A stretch of 64,000 nucleotides of DNA from CAJCIT01 sp963771305. Its GTDB lineage: Bacteria > Acidobacteriota > Terriglobia > Bryobacterales > Bryobacteraceae. The position numbers were made by a program, and so were the translations under genes. Below are positions 50,828 through 59,091 of this stretch, piece after piece (the first letter of the stretch is position 1; each line of letters opens with the position of its first letter). The stretch lies in contig CAVYTS010000025.1 of NCBI GenBank assembly GCA_963771305.1, positions 423,615-487,614 on the forward strand, written 5' to 3'. Under the pieces are notes generated by a model. That model worked only from the letters and a program-made list of their open reading frames with translations, was not told where the DNA came from and did not search any database.

Positions 50828-52879
50828 CTACCGCGAGCTGCGCGATCGCGTCAACGATGGCTTCACCCTGCGCTCCGTGACCTCTTTGCGGACCGCTTCT
50901 GAATCCAAGGCTTCCGTCGGAATTTGCCACGGCGCAGAAGGCACCACCTGACGCGCTGGCAGTATCTTCTCTTCGATCATGCGCCGTACCATGGATTGGC
51001 TCACATTGAGTCGCCGCGCTGCTACCTGAAGAGTTACTTCTCTGGGCTGATCGTTCTGAGCGAAAGCTGGCAGTTCGTAGTAACTACGTGCTGAGCGCAC
51101 TCGCATCACGTTCCAGGAGTTGCCCAATCCTGTCCGCAGCCTGAGCCGGTTCAGCGTGGCTGCGATCTGCTGGTCACTAAATTTTCCAGCCATCTGCCGA
51201 AGGACCTCGATCGTCTCCGGATCCGTGCACCGCCGGCTCCTACCCGTCCTACTCTTTTTCATGCGGAGTTCGGAATGACGGCCGCCCGCCCAGTGAATCA
51301 CCAAAACAACCTCTCTGCTTTCCTCTTCCACATCGGCAATAATCTCGCGGATCAGTATCCGCACGATCCGTTGCTTCAGTCGCTGGTCAGTAGCCGGCGA
51401 GTTCCAAATCGCCGGAAGATCCTGCGCCAAACTCAAAAGAACTTCTTTATTCGGTGCTGGCGCAGATTGGCTCTCACCGTCGAACTCCTGCAGTTTACTT
51501 TCAAGTTCTTTCGTTTTCTGCAGCGCAGTATTCCATCTAGCCTCTAATTCTGCGGCCACCAACCGCTGTTCTGGGTCGACAGATTCATATCGCCGGCCTG
51601 CCAAACGTGCTTCGTAACGAGCCTGCTCTAGTTCCAGTTCGATGGCTTTGCGCAGATCTTGTCGTTTCTGCTGCATTTGCTCTGCGGCTTCCAATGCGGC
51701 CTGCAGCGCATTTCCGCTGACCGCATGTAGCACCTCATGGGACACAGCTGCGTCCACTCGCAAGCCGCCAAAGGAGATGCATGTGCTTTCACCGTACTGA
51801 GTGCGTCCAGCATTGCACACGTAGCGGACGACTGTGCCCGGATAAAAGACATGAATCATCCGTCCACAACGTCGGCACCGTAGAAGCCCTGAAAGCAAGG
51901 CCCCGCCGCCACGGCCTGCCTTCGGCTCTGCACCGGAGTGGATATGGGCGTTGGCGGCAATCATCGATCGATTTCGTTCATACTCTTCCCAGGAAAGGTA
52001 ACCGGGATGATGGTCTTTGATCAACACCTTCCATCCGCTTTGCGGCTTGCGATGACCGACAGACTTGCGGGTACGACCTTCCACCAGCTTGGTCCGCGTT
52101 TCAGTTTTGCCGTATACGTAGGCACCGGCATAGATGGGATTAGTGAGCATCGAGTGAAGAGATGCGTATCCGGGCAATTTCCAAATCATCTTCCGTTCGC
52201 CAGGCTCACGCGGAAAGGCAGGCAACAAAAAGTTTTCTTCTCGAAACCATCGGAGAACCTGGCGAACACTGCCCAGTTCGGTCATTTTACGAAGAACCAG
52301 CTCAATGGCTTGCTGCACACGCTGGTCGGGATCTTTTTCCAGTTTCCCGCTGGGCGCCCAACAGAACCCGACAGGAATCTGTATTTGCAGTTCGCCACGG
52401 CGAGCTTTCTGAAGAATGGCTTCGGTCGAACGCTGCCGGAACAAGTTCACTTCGAATTCACTGATTGTACCTTTCATTCCCAAAAGTAAGCGATCATTGG
52501 TCAGAGTCGGATCGTAAATGCCGTCAAGGTCCACGACGACGGCACCGACCATACCGCATAAGTCAATCAGATGATGCCACTCACGACCGTTGCGTGCCAA
52601 TCGCGACCCCTCAACACAAAATATAGCCCCTACTTCGCCGCTACATAATTCCGCGGCCAAGCGTTCGAAGCCGGGACGGTCGACCCAGCCCGAACCGCTT
52701 CGCCCCAGATCATCATCAACGACGACGATGCGTTGGAAACCCAGCGTGCGGGCTCGATCCGCGAGACTGAATTGGAGGCGTGTGCTTTCTTGGTTGTGAA
52801 TCAATTGGCTAGGCTTGGACTGGCGGACATAAATGACAGCTTTCCGAGAAAGACGTTCAGGCGTGAGTTTCGGATTCAT
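50828..52879 (-). CDS. Large serine recombinase with zinc ribbon
   Basis: A 683-residue site-specific recombinase. The resolvase domain (residues about 10-160) has the catalytic serine in IYVRQSKPS, then DDDLGRSGSG and FCVEGSRLARNGREW. A recombinase domain, a zinc ribbon (LLRCRRCGRMIHV...CNAGRTQYGESTC) and a coiled coil (EAAEQMQQKRQDLRKAIE) follow. The C-terminal part includes a possible helix-turn-helix (ARRLNVSQSMVRRMIEE). The last ~15 codons run into the interrupted transposase gene, so the native C-terminus is unclear. Catalytic residues look intact. Confidence 0.9.
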   Translation of the reverse strand: MNPKLTPERLSRKAVIYVRQSKPSQLIHNQESTRLQFSLADRARTLGFQRIVVVDDDLGRSGSGWVDRPGFERLAAELCSGEVGAIFCVEGSRLARNGREWHHLIDLCGMVGAVVVDLDGIYDPTLTNDRLLLGMKGTISEFEVNLFRQRSTEAILQKARRGELQIQIPVGFCWAPSGKLEKDPDQRVQQAIELVLRKMTELGSVRQVLRWFREENFLLPAFPREPGERKMIWKLPGYASLHSMLTNPIYAGAYVYGKTETRTKLVEGRTRKSVGHRKPQSGWKVLIKDHHPGYLSWEEYERNRSMIAANAHIHSGAEPKAGRGGGALLSGLLRCRRCGRMIHVFYPGTVVRYVCNAGRTQYGESTCISFGGLRVDAAVSHEVLHAVSGNALQAALEAAEQMQQKRQDLRKAIELELEQARYEARLAGRRYESVDPEQRLVAAELEARWNTALQKTKELESKLQEFDGESQSAPAPNKEVLLSLAQDLPAIWNSPATDQRLKQRIVRILIREIIADVEEESREVVLVIHWAGGRHSELRMKKSRTGRSRRCTDPETIEVLRQMAGKFSDQQIAATLNRLRLRTGLGNSWNVMRVRSARSYYELPAFAQNDQPREVTLQVAARRLNVSQSMVRRMIEEKILPARQVVPSAPWQIPTEALDSEAVRKEVTERRVKPSLTRSRSSR

Positions 52880-53048
52880 TCTCTCCTCCGTTTCCAGGCT
52901 GCTCGCTTTTGGCTTCCGCTGCGCTGATTAGTAGTTCCATCAGAGCGATGGTCAGTTCGTTCTGCTGCCCGTCGGGAGTTGTTGTAGCCGGCGGGTTGAA
53001 GAGTGGAAGATTCATTTGCGGGTAGAGTGACTTTGGCGATCGTTTCAT
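52857..53048 (-). CDS. Small protein upstream of the recombinase
   Basis: A 63-residue protein with a helical core (NELTIALMELLISAAEAK) that overlaps the recombinase start by 23 bases. Small proteins with a similar ELxxALxELLxxA pattern sit next to recombinases of this type. Function unknown. It overlaps the DUF5372-like frame, so one of the two may end earlier than listed. Confidence 0.55.
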   Translation of the reverse strand: MKRSPKSLYPQMNLPLFNPPATTTPDGQQNELTIALMELLISAAEAKSEQPGNGGENESETHA

Positions 53049-53292
53049 CTACGCTCTCCTTGGGCGATGAATTCAGACAAGCTCTATCGCAACCGACGTG
53101 AATGGGCAAGCTCGTGAGCAGATCGTGAAGTTCAGAAAGCGCTTCTGTAGAAACCAGCGAAGGGCCGAGCGAGAATTGCGAGCACTCCGGACTCAACATC
53201 CAACTCGGAAGGGAATATATTTTGCCGTCTGACTCGCAATAGATGCGTTCGCCATCGTGGTCTTTTCGTCGCGTTCGAACAGGTAGGGACAA
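52876..53292 (-). CDS. DUF5372-like protein of the recombinase module
   Basis: A protein of at least 138 residues. In the same frame upstream of the listed TTG start the codons read VTIYYRWHPLFGLSLPVRTR, the usual opening of DUF5372 proteins, so translation may start earlier, close to the module's end at about 53350; no ATG is available there. The core continues RIYCESDGKIYSLPSWML and STEALSELHDLL. The tail past LPIHVG may be read-through of the overlapping small gene. Function unknown. Confidence 0.6.
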   Translation of the reverse strand: MSLPVRTRRKDHDGERIYCESDGKIYSLPSWMLSPECSQFSLGPSLVSTEALSELHDLLTSLPIHVGCDRACLNSSPKESVDETIAKVTLPANESSTLQPAGYNNSRRAAERTDHRSDGTTNQRSGSQKRAAWKRRRE

Positions 53293-54547
53293 ACCGAAAA
53301 GCGGATGCCATCGGTAATAGATGGTTACACTCTCGAAGTCATACGCATTATGTAGCTGGATCGGTCGTAGAAACCAATATCCATCACCCGACCGATGCCA
53401 CCTTATTGTGGGATACCGTGCGCACCATCACGCGTCTGGTCGACGATCTGGATGAGAAATTACCCCGCGGAGTGAAAGGTTTTACCAATCGCACGCGCAG
53501 CGCCCGCCGCCGCATGCAAGCGCTCCAGCGCATGACCGCCCGGCAGCGGGAGCAGCAGCAAACTCCCCAGTATCGCGAACTCATCCGGATCACCGAGCAA
53601 GTGGCGAGAAACGCCAAGCAAGTGATCACCGCCGCCAAGCGCATCCGCAGGGTCGATGTAGTCACCCGTGCGGCGATTGACGAAACCTGTAAGCAGATCA
53701 CCTCTTTCTGTAAATTGGGAGAGCGTGTCATCGACCAGACGCGCCGCCGGGTGTTACAGGGAGAGACAGTTCCTGCCGAAGAGAAGCTCTATTCGATCTT
53801 CGAACCCCACACCGATCTGATCAAGCGGGGCAAGACACTGAAGCCGGTGGAATTCGGCCACAAGGTTTTCCTAGCCGAAAGTGCTCATGGCTTGATTACC
53901 GACTATCGAGTGCTGGAGGGGAATCCTGTCGATAGCGATTATGTGCAAGCTTCCTTGGATCAACACCAGAAAACTTTCCAACACGCACCGGACCGCTATG
54001 CTGGCGACCGGGGCTTCTTCAGCGATGAGAATGTGCGGAAGTGTAAGGACGTCGGCGTGAGCCAGGTGTCCATACCCCAGAGGGGCGGGCAGAGGACTGC
54101 GGAGCAGGAAGAATTGGAGAGCAGCCGTGCCTTCAAAAAAGGTCAGCGATTCCGGGCGGGTATCGAGGGCCGCATCTCGGTGTTATTTCGCGGCCGGGGC
54201 ATGAAACGCTGTCGGCTCAAAGGCCGTGAGCGGTTCGAGATTCTGGTGGGCGCCGCGGTGCTGGCCAATAATCTGATGCGGATCGCCGACCTCTTGGACA
54301 AACGCAAACCAAACCGCCGAAGAGCCGCAGCATAAGCCTTCCAGAGAAAACCTTCATCGCAGAACCGAACGCAGTGTTCGGCTAAATGCCTATTGAGGAT
54401 TAATCGGCCTTTTATACTGTAATCATTGGCAGGAAGCAGACAATAGCCGACAAAAATACGGTAACCATCCAACCTGGCACGCTCCCTACTAGCCCCACCA
54501 GGGCGTGGTGCCTCTCGGGACTCGTCCGGCACCGCGAATTTCAGCCA

Positions 54548-54568
54548 TTTCGCGACAGAAACTAGCTA
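54548..54568. repeat. Terminal inverted repeat, right end of the ISNCY element
   Basis: A perfect 21-bp inverted match to 50180-50200. The same sequence ends the partial copy at 533. Confidence 0.9.
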
Positions 54569-55554
54569 ACTTTTTCTGGATATCGAAGGTCGATCACGCC
54601 TTTGCCCCAGACGGTCTGACGCCCGACGCCGGTCCAGTAGCCGGCACGGAGCCATGGCAAGAACTCGGCAAGCGGTCCGGCGTAGGTGACAGTTCCGACG
54701 AACCCGCCAAGGGGATGACGCTGAGTGGTTCGCGAACTGCGGCGTTCGGTCGATATCCAGGAAAGATTACTGGTGCGAATCTGAATGCGCCGAGCACGTT
54801 CGATCAGCCCGACGTAATCGATCGCCATGGGGCCTGACCCATACAGCTCGCACAAAGCTCTGATGCGGTAGCGCAGCCTGGCCATCAGGACGAAGAATTC
54901 GGGACGCTCGACAAGCGCGCCTTCATGCTTGAGTTCGGTTGGTTCAAGGAACCCGACTTGGACTTCGTCGGCTTCTTCCTTGTCGGGTGAAAGCCCAGCG
55001 ACCAAACCCACGTGCGGCAGAATTCCAGGCTGGCGATTCGAGAAGATCTCGGTGGCGGGCTCACGGGCTTCGTTAAGCACTTCGATGGACAGCAGCTCAA
55101 CGCGACCGCGGCAAGGACCCAGGCCATCGGCCAGAAACACTTGAAACGCCTGAGCGATCGGGAGCAACGCGGCGGGGTCGTTCATGAACAAGTGAAGATC
55201 GAACGAGAATCGGCCTCCGGGTTGGAAGTGGCGGCCATCTAGCGCACCCGCTCGGATGACGAATGGACGCGGCGGATCCGCGAACCCGCTCGGCCCAGCC
55301 TGGGTGCGCGGCGAAAACAGCCGGGCATACGGGCAAATGCATTCGGGGCCAAGCCGTTCGCAGTGGGCCAGGCAGGATGCGTGGCGCAGTCCCATACCAA
55401 GGGCTCCGCGCAGGGTATTGGCAGCTTTGCCGTCCGGGAAAAAGAGCGGATCGAGAGCCCGAAATGTGAAGCGGTACGGAAGAACGACGATTCGCGGGGC
55501 TAAGAGAACAGCTGAGCCACGCTCCGGGCTGGGACTGGGGTCGGCTCGCTCCAT
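54562..55554 (-). CDS. Cas6-like RAMP protein, orphan
   Basis: A 330-residue RAMP protein like the CRISPR pre-crRNA endoribonucleases with a C-terminal Cas6 domain. Supporting features: RGALGMGLRH, an early cysteine cluster (CLAHCERLGPECICPYARLF), and the glycine-rich C-terminal loop TGVGRQTVWGKGVI. No repeat array or other cas gene is present in the window. The stop codon TAG lies inside the IS end (54562-54564), so the last two or three residues come from the IS. It may process a distant CRISPR transcript or act in another RNA pathway. Confidence 0.75.
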   Translation of the reverse strand: MERADPSPSPERGSAVLLAPRIVVLPYRFTFRALDPLFFPDGKAANTLRGALGMGLRHASCLAHCERLGPECICPYARLFSPRTQAGPSGFADPPRPFVIRAGALDGRHFQPGGRFSFDLHLFMNDPAALLPIAQAFQVFLADGLGPCRGRVELLSIEVLNEAREPATEIFSNRQPGILPHVGLVAGLSPDKEEADEVQVGFLEPTELKHEGALVERPEFFVLMARLRYRIRALCELYGSGPMAIDYVGLIERARRIQIRTSNLSWISTERRSSRTTQRHPLGGFVGTVTYAGPLAEFLPWLRAGYWTGVGRQTVWGKGVIDLRYPEKVS

Positions 55555-55612
55555 CTAGCTAGTAGTGTGGCAGTAGGCAGTCGGCGGTGAAGCCCAAGCT
55601 TACGATGAGGAT

Positions 55613-56404
55613 ATGAACGTGTCGCTCCTGAGAGCTCTCGGGCTGTTGGGCGGAGCGCTGGCCTTGGCGCTCGGTGCGCCACAGGACGACTCGCGATCGC
55701 CGCTACTGACACCTGAGCAGAACTCAATCCTCGATCGTGTTCGAGCCTATGCAACCAACTACACAGCGAGCTTGCCTAACTTCGTTTGCATCCAAGACAC
55801 GCACCGGATGACCGCAGCAGCGAAGGGAAAGCCCTGGAAGCCAATCGATGAGATCACCCAAAAGCTGAACTTCGTTAGTGGCAGAGAATCCTATGAACTG
55901 ATATCACAGGAGCGACCGAAGAAACCGGTTCACACTCCGTTGAGCGTCGTCTCGCGGGGGGAGTTCGGCACGCTAATGCGAGTGGTGCTGGTGGGGAATT
56001 CGGCGAACTTTGGCTGGTTGGGCTGGGATCAGATTCAAGGACAAAAGGTCGCAGTCTTCGCCTATCGAGTGCCCCTGAATCAAACCAGCCTGAGAATCGA
56101 GGGCAACCATGCCGCCGTCATGGTCGCATTCCATGGGTTGATTTCGGCATCGCCCGAGACCGGAGCCGTTTTTCGGATTACCACTGAGGCCGAGGACATT
56201 CCTCGCGAGATGGCCTTCCAGCGGATGGGTTCGGATATGGAGTATGGGCCTGTCGTGATCAGCGGCAAAAGTTACTTGCTTCCCGTGAAGATTGTCTTGT
56301 CCTCCGCAGCAGAGGCGACTCTTTTCCGGAACCAATCCGACTTCCTGGACTACAAGAAGTTCGGCTCCGAGTCGACCATCATTTTTCCAAAGAATCAAAA
56401 CTGA
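55613..56404 (+). CDS. Exported protein of unknown function (acidobacterial family)
   Basis: A 263-residue protein with a hydrophobic start (LLRALGLLGGALALALGAP). The pattern of a short helix ending LPNFVCIQDTHR, then long beta strands, recurs in acidobacterial exported proteins that I cannot assign a function. It has a single cysteine. Its neighbours are the divergent cas6-like gene and, converging on it, a FecR-like gene. Confidence 0.65.
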   Translation: MNVSLLRALGLLGGALALALGAPQDDSRSPLLTPEQNSILDRVRAYATNYTASLPNFVCIQDTHRMTAAAKGKPWKPIDEITQKLNFVSGRESYELISQERPKKPVHTPLSVVSRGEFGTLMRVVLVGNSANFGWLGWDQIQGQKVAVFAYRVPLNQTSLRIEGNHAAVMVAFHGLISASPETGAVFRITTEAEDIPREMAFQRMGSDMEYGPVVISGKSYLLPVKIVLSSAAEATLFRNQSDFLDYKKFGSESTIIFPKNQN

Positions 56405-56416
56405 GGTGACGTGGTT

Positions 56417-57712
56417 CTAATGGTGTGCGCCGCCGCCAGAACCGGAACTGTGACCGCCGGCCGCAAGCGAACCGCTTGGAACGGATGGCATAGCAGTGGA
56501 CATTGCGACCCGCCCTCCACCGGAATACCCGCCACCCGAACTAGATCCGCTCGAGCTGCCTCGATTGGACGAGACGCTCGAATGATTCACGCTGAGACTC
56601 GTGGCGCCTAGAAATCTACTTTGTAGGGCGTTAGAGTTAACGCCCGATCCGCCAGCTACGGGTCCCACATGCGCCAGGTAAGCGTTTTGTGGGACTGACA
56701 TGTAGGTAGGTTTAGTGGACAAGACACCACTGTACGTCGGGACCTTAAGCATCGCAGCCGTCGGTGCTGACTTACCTGGGACGGTGCCCGGCTTAACGGG
56801 CTTGACCGGAGCGACGGGACCGCCGGAGTAGTTCGTCGCGCCGTACCCGTTGTTGTAACCATAGCCGTAACCAAATCCAGATCCATAGAACCCATTCGCA
56901 ATGATTCCTGGCGGTGGGTAGTAGTACGGATTGCCCGTATACATGAACCCATTATTCAAGCCGTAGAACGGGTACCCGAAGCCGCTCACAAACTGGCCGC
57001 ACGGCAAGTAGGCATACATCCCAACCGGCTGCATGTAATACCAGCTGTTCGAAAAGCAGGAGGAGCCGGTGTTGTACATGCTTTGGGAAACCACATTGGT
57101 AGCGTAGGCACTATCAGCCGAGCGGGTTTCGCTAAACAGATACAGATCGTCGGTCTTCTTGTTCAGAACGTACTTTACGGGTTGAGGCACGGCCGCCGAC
57201 AGGGATACGGACTTACCGCTCGAAACCGTCATGTTCGTAGAATCCGCAACGAAGGCGTCACCCTGGATAACGGAAAGCTTGGCAGGATCAAAATCAATCC
57301 GGAGCACGCCTTTCTTTCGAACTTCGATTTCGTGGCCAGCGACGAGAAAGGCGACACTATTGTCCTTTGAGATTTCGTCGCATTCGACCATCACACTTCC
57401 CTGCAGTATGCTCACGCGGGTGTCCGTAAGGGCGACACTATCCATACGAATGGCGGAGTTTTCCACCATGCGCAGGAAGACCCCAGGCGTCAGCAAAACC
57501 TCAGCGGCGCCGTCGGCACCTGTGGATAGCGTCTGTCCTTTTTTGACGCCTAACAGGTTCGTCGTGGTCTTGAGGACTGGTTGGTTTTCGATGAGAACCG
57601 AGCCAGAAGTGTACTGCAGCAGGCCCGAATGGAGCGAGATTGCCGATTGAGCTGGAAGGAGCCAACAGGCAAGGAACAGCACGGAGGCGAGGCAGAAAAA
57701 CCGGTTGAGCAT
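56417..57712 (-). CDS. Large exported FecR-like protein with glycine/serine-rich tail
   Basis: A 431-residue protein with a signal peptide (RFFCLASVLFLACWLLPAQS). Residues about 30-190 carry FecR-like repeats (LLQYTSGSVLIENQPVLKTT, VFLRMVENSAIRMDSVAL). The middle is Tyr/Gly/Asn/Pro-rich (MYAYLPCGQFVSGFGYPFYG, GFGYGYGYNNGYGATNY), and the C-terminus is a Ser/Gly/His stretch. Such low-complexity ends suggest a surface-exposed protein. It is a larger relative of the protein at 41505. Function unknown. Confidence 0.7.
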   Translation of the reverse strand: MLNRFFCLASVLFLACWLLPAQSAISLHSGLLQYTSGSVLIENQPVLKTTTNLLGVKKGQTLSTGADGAAEVLLTPGVFLRMVENSAIRMDSVALTDTRVSILQGSVMVECDEISKDNSVAFLVAGHEIEVRKKGVLRIDFDPAKLSVIQGDAFVADSTNMTVSSGKSVSLSAAVPQPVKYVLNKKTDDLYLFSETRSADSAYATNVVSQSMYNTGSSCFSNSWYYMQPVGMYAYLPCGQFVSGFGYPFYGLNNGFMYTGNPYYYPPPGIIANGFYGSGFGYGYGYNNGYGATNYSGGPVAPVKPVKPGTVPGKSAPTAAMLKVPTYSGVLSTKPTYMSVPQNAYLAHVGPVAGGSGVNSNALQSRFLGATSLSVNHSSVSSNRGSSSGSSSGGGYSGGGRVAMSTAMPSVPSGSLAAGGHSSGSGGGAHH

Positions 57713-57913
57713 GATTGCCCCCTTTCCCGAAGATGGAAGCCCGGTAAGGCTGGACCTTCTATCTATCTATAGAAGATGTTAACAAATGTTGACCGGCAAC
57801 GGGCCCGACAACAATTTTCTGCCACTTTCGCTGACCCTATACTGCAGAAAGGGAGATCCGCCAGCCGAAGGAGGGCAACTTCCCAATAACGCCGGTGTCC
57901 TTGGAGGGTCGCG

Positions 57914-58561
57914 ATGTGCGCAAAAAACAGTGTAATTGTCTCATTTCTGCTGGCTGGCAGCCTCTTCGCCGGCAAGAAGATCATCTCTCCCACTTCGACC
58001 GCCGGCAACGACAACGTGGACATCACGGTTACGTTGACTCTGCCGGAGCCGGAGGTCACCGAGAAGCTGGGAGTCGACGCCGGGCCAGGCATCGTGTTGG
58101 CGGAAGTTCGAGTTGCGAACAAGACCGACCATGCCATCCAAGTCAGCCCGGACGATTTCATTTTGTTGGCCCACGACGACGGCGAACGGTACCACGCTTT
58201 TACGCCCAACGAGATTGCCGGCAAGGGCGCCATGGTTTTGAAAACCGCGCCCAGCCGGACCGGTTCAATTGGTGCGCAGCCGAACACCACGGTTGTAGCC
58301 GGCATTTACATCCCGCGAAAGACGACGCCTGCCAAGGATTCCAAAGACGGCGGCGACAATTCCGGCCAAATGGACAGCAAGAGCGCGGGCAACGAGAAGT
58401 TGCTGGAAGCGCTAAAAGCGAAACAATTGAAGGGTGGCGACACCACCGACAGTGTGGAAGGCTATCTTTACTTTCCGCTGGACGGCAAGCACAAACTGAA
58501 AAACATGGCGGTTCTCTATCGAGGCCCGGCCGGAAAACTGGACTTGGAATTCGAACATTAA
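57914..58561 (+). CDS. Exported protein of unknown function
   Basis: A 215-residue protein starting at ATG 57914 with a GGAGGG ribosome site. A short signal peptide (SVIVSFLLAGSLFA) precedes a beta-sandwich-like core with VLAEVRVANKTDHAIQVSPDDF and an FTPNEI segment, as in DUF-type proteins that stabilise other surface proteins. I cannot name the family. The region after 140 is Asp/Ser/Lys-rich and may be a linker. Confidence 0.6.
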   Translation: MCAKNSVIVSFLLAGSLFAGKKIISPTSTAGNDNVDITVTLTLPEPEVTEKLGVDAGPGIVLAEVRVANKTDHAIQVSPDDFILLAHDDGERYHAFTPNEIAGKGAMVLKTAPSRTGSIGAQPNTTVVAGIYIPRKTTPAKDSKDGGDNSGQMDSKSAGNEKLLEALKAKQLKGGDTTDSVEGYLYFPLDGKHKLKNMAVLYRGPAGKLDLEFEH

Positions 58562-58599
58562 CTAAGAATTCTTGCGGCCAGACAAGCAGAAACCTCTAC

Positions 58600-58642
58600 C
58601 AAAAAACACAACGACCCGAGCTTTGGGGGCCCGGGCCGTTGT
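58600..58642 (-). terminator. Terminator of the DUF5818-like gene
   Basis: On the minus strand ACAACGGCCCGGGC pairs with GCTCGGGTCGTTGT with two mismatches, followed by GTTTTTT. It lies about 26 bases after the stop codon of the gene at 58668. Confidence 0.85.
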
Positions 58643-58667
58643 CAAGTCGTGTTGGAAGAGGTGGTTG

Positions 58668-58988
58668 CTATTTCGAGGCGCTGTCAACGGACGAGGCCGA
58701 GATCGTATCTCCGCTCAGGCTACCGCTGACCTTTACACTCTCGCCAGCATGGGCCACGGCCTTCGCCTTGGAATCGGCGTCGAACTTCAGCACCTTGCCA
58801 TCGCCTGTCACCAGAACCGGATCGGCCCCGCGCTTGATGCAATTCTTGGAGCAAGCAGCATCTTTGTCGCCGTTGGCGCCAGTATGTGCGCACTTGGTGT
58901 CTGAAACGAAGCCGGTCCAGTCGTCAGCCAAAGCAGCGACTGAGAACAAAGACGTTAAAAGCAGTGAGCTAACGAACAGCTTTTTCAT
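58668..58988 (-). CDS. Small exported DUF5818-like protein
   Basis: A 106-residue protein with a signal peptide (KKLFVSSLLLTSLFSVAALA) and a good GGAGG ribosome site. The mature part follows the DUF5818 pattern: GFVSDTKCA, two cysteines in AACSKNCIKRGADPVLVTGDG, then a strand pair with KAVAHAGESVKVSGSLSGD. Such proteins are abundant in Acidobacteria. The four cysteines may form disulfides. Function unknown. Confidence 0.75.
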   Translation of the reverse strand: MKKLFVSSLLLTSLFSVAALADDWTGFVSDTKCAHTGANGDKDAACSKNCIKRGADPVLVTGDGKVLKFDADSKAKAVAHAGESVKVSGSLSGDTISASSVDSASK

Positions 58989-59091
58989 AGAATTCCTCCC
59001 TGGAATCGTACGGCAACCAGTATACGATCATTTCGATGAGATTGGAAAACCTTCGGCGTTACTACTCTTCAAGCCGGCTGCGCTGCCGAAA

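Larger units (their letters stand above)
50875..53360 (-). mobile_element. Nested serine-recombinase module (about 2.5 kb)
   Basis: Limits are set by where transposase similarity stops (near 50874) and restarts (near 53361). It encodes three minus-strand proteins in the order DUF5372-like, a 63-residue protein and the recombinase. I recall this trio as a recurring module in bacteria, but this is from memory. No inverted repeats were found at the ends, as expected for a serine recombinase element. Confidence 0.7.
50589..54335 (+). pseudogene. ISNCY-type transposase, split by a nested element
   Basis: The N-terminal piece (50589 to about 50873, 95 residues) reads SRLLIPQLSFADL...GITPEQTLRSLILMRVKN to GFTLR. 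Family similarity resumes near 53361 with VVETNIHHPTDATLLWDTVR and continues to KRRCRLKGRERFE-type end at 54335. Between them lies the recombinase module; in addition about 55 residues expected before the VVETNIH block (the segment ending in the first catalytic Asp, LRVDTT) are missing, so excision alone would not repair the gene. The transposase is dead. Confidence 0.85.
50180..54568 (+). mobile_element. ISNCY-type insertion sequence, interrupted
   Basis: The ends are a perfect 21-bp inverted repeat: TAGCTAGTTTCTGTCGCGAAA at 50180-50200 and its complement at 54548-54568. It carries a small accessory gene, a transposase gene and, inserted within the latter, a 2.5-kb serine-recombinase module. 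No convincing target duplication is seen beside the ends. The right 533 bp are identical to 1-533 of the window. Confidence 0.88.

Noticed and set aside
54562..57712. A CRISPR array near the Cas6-like gene
   Set aside because: No regularly spaced direct repeats of 25-40 bp are seen on either side; only the IS repeats occur nearby.
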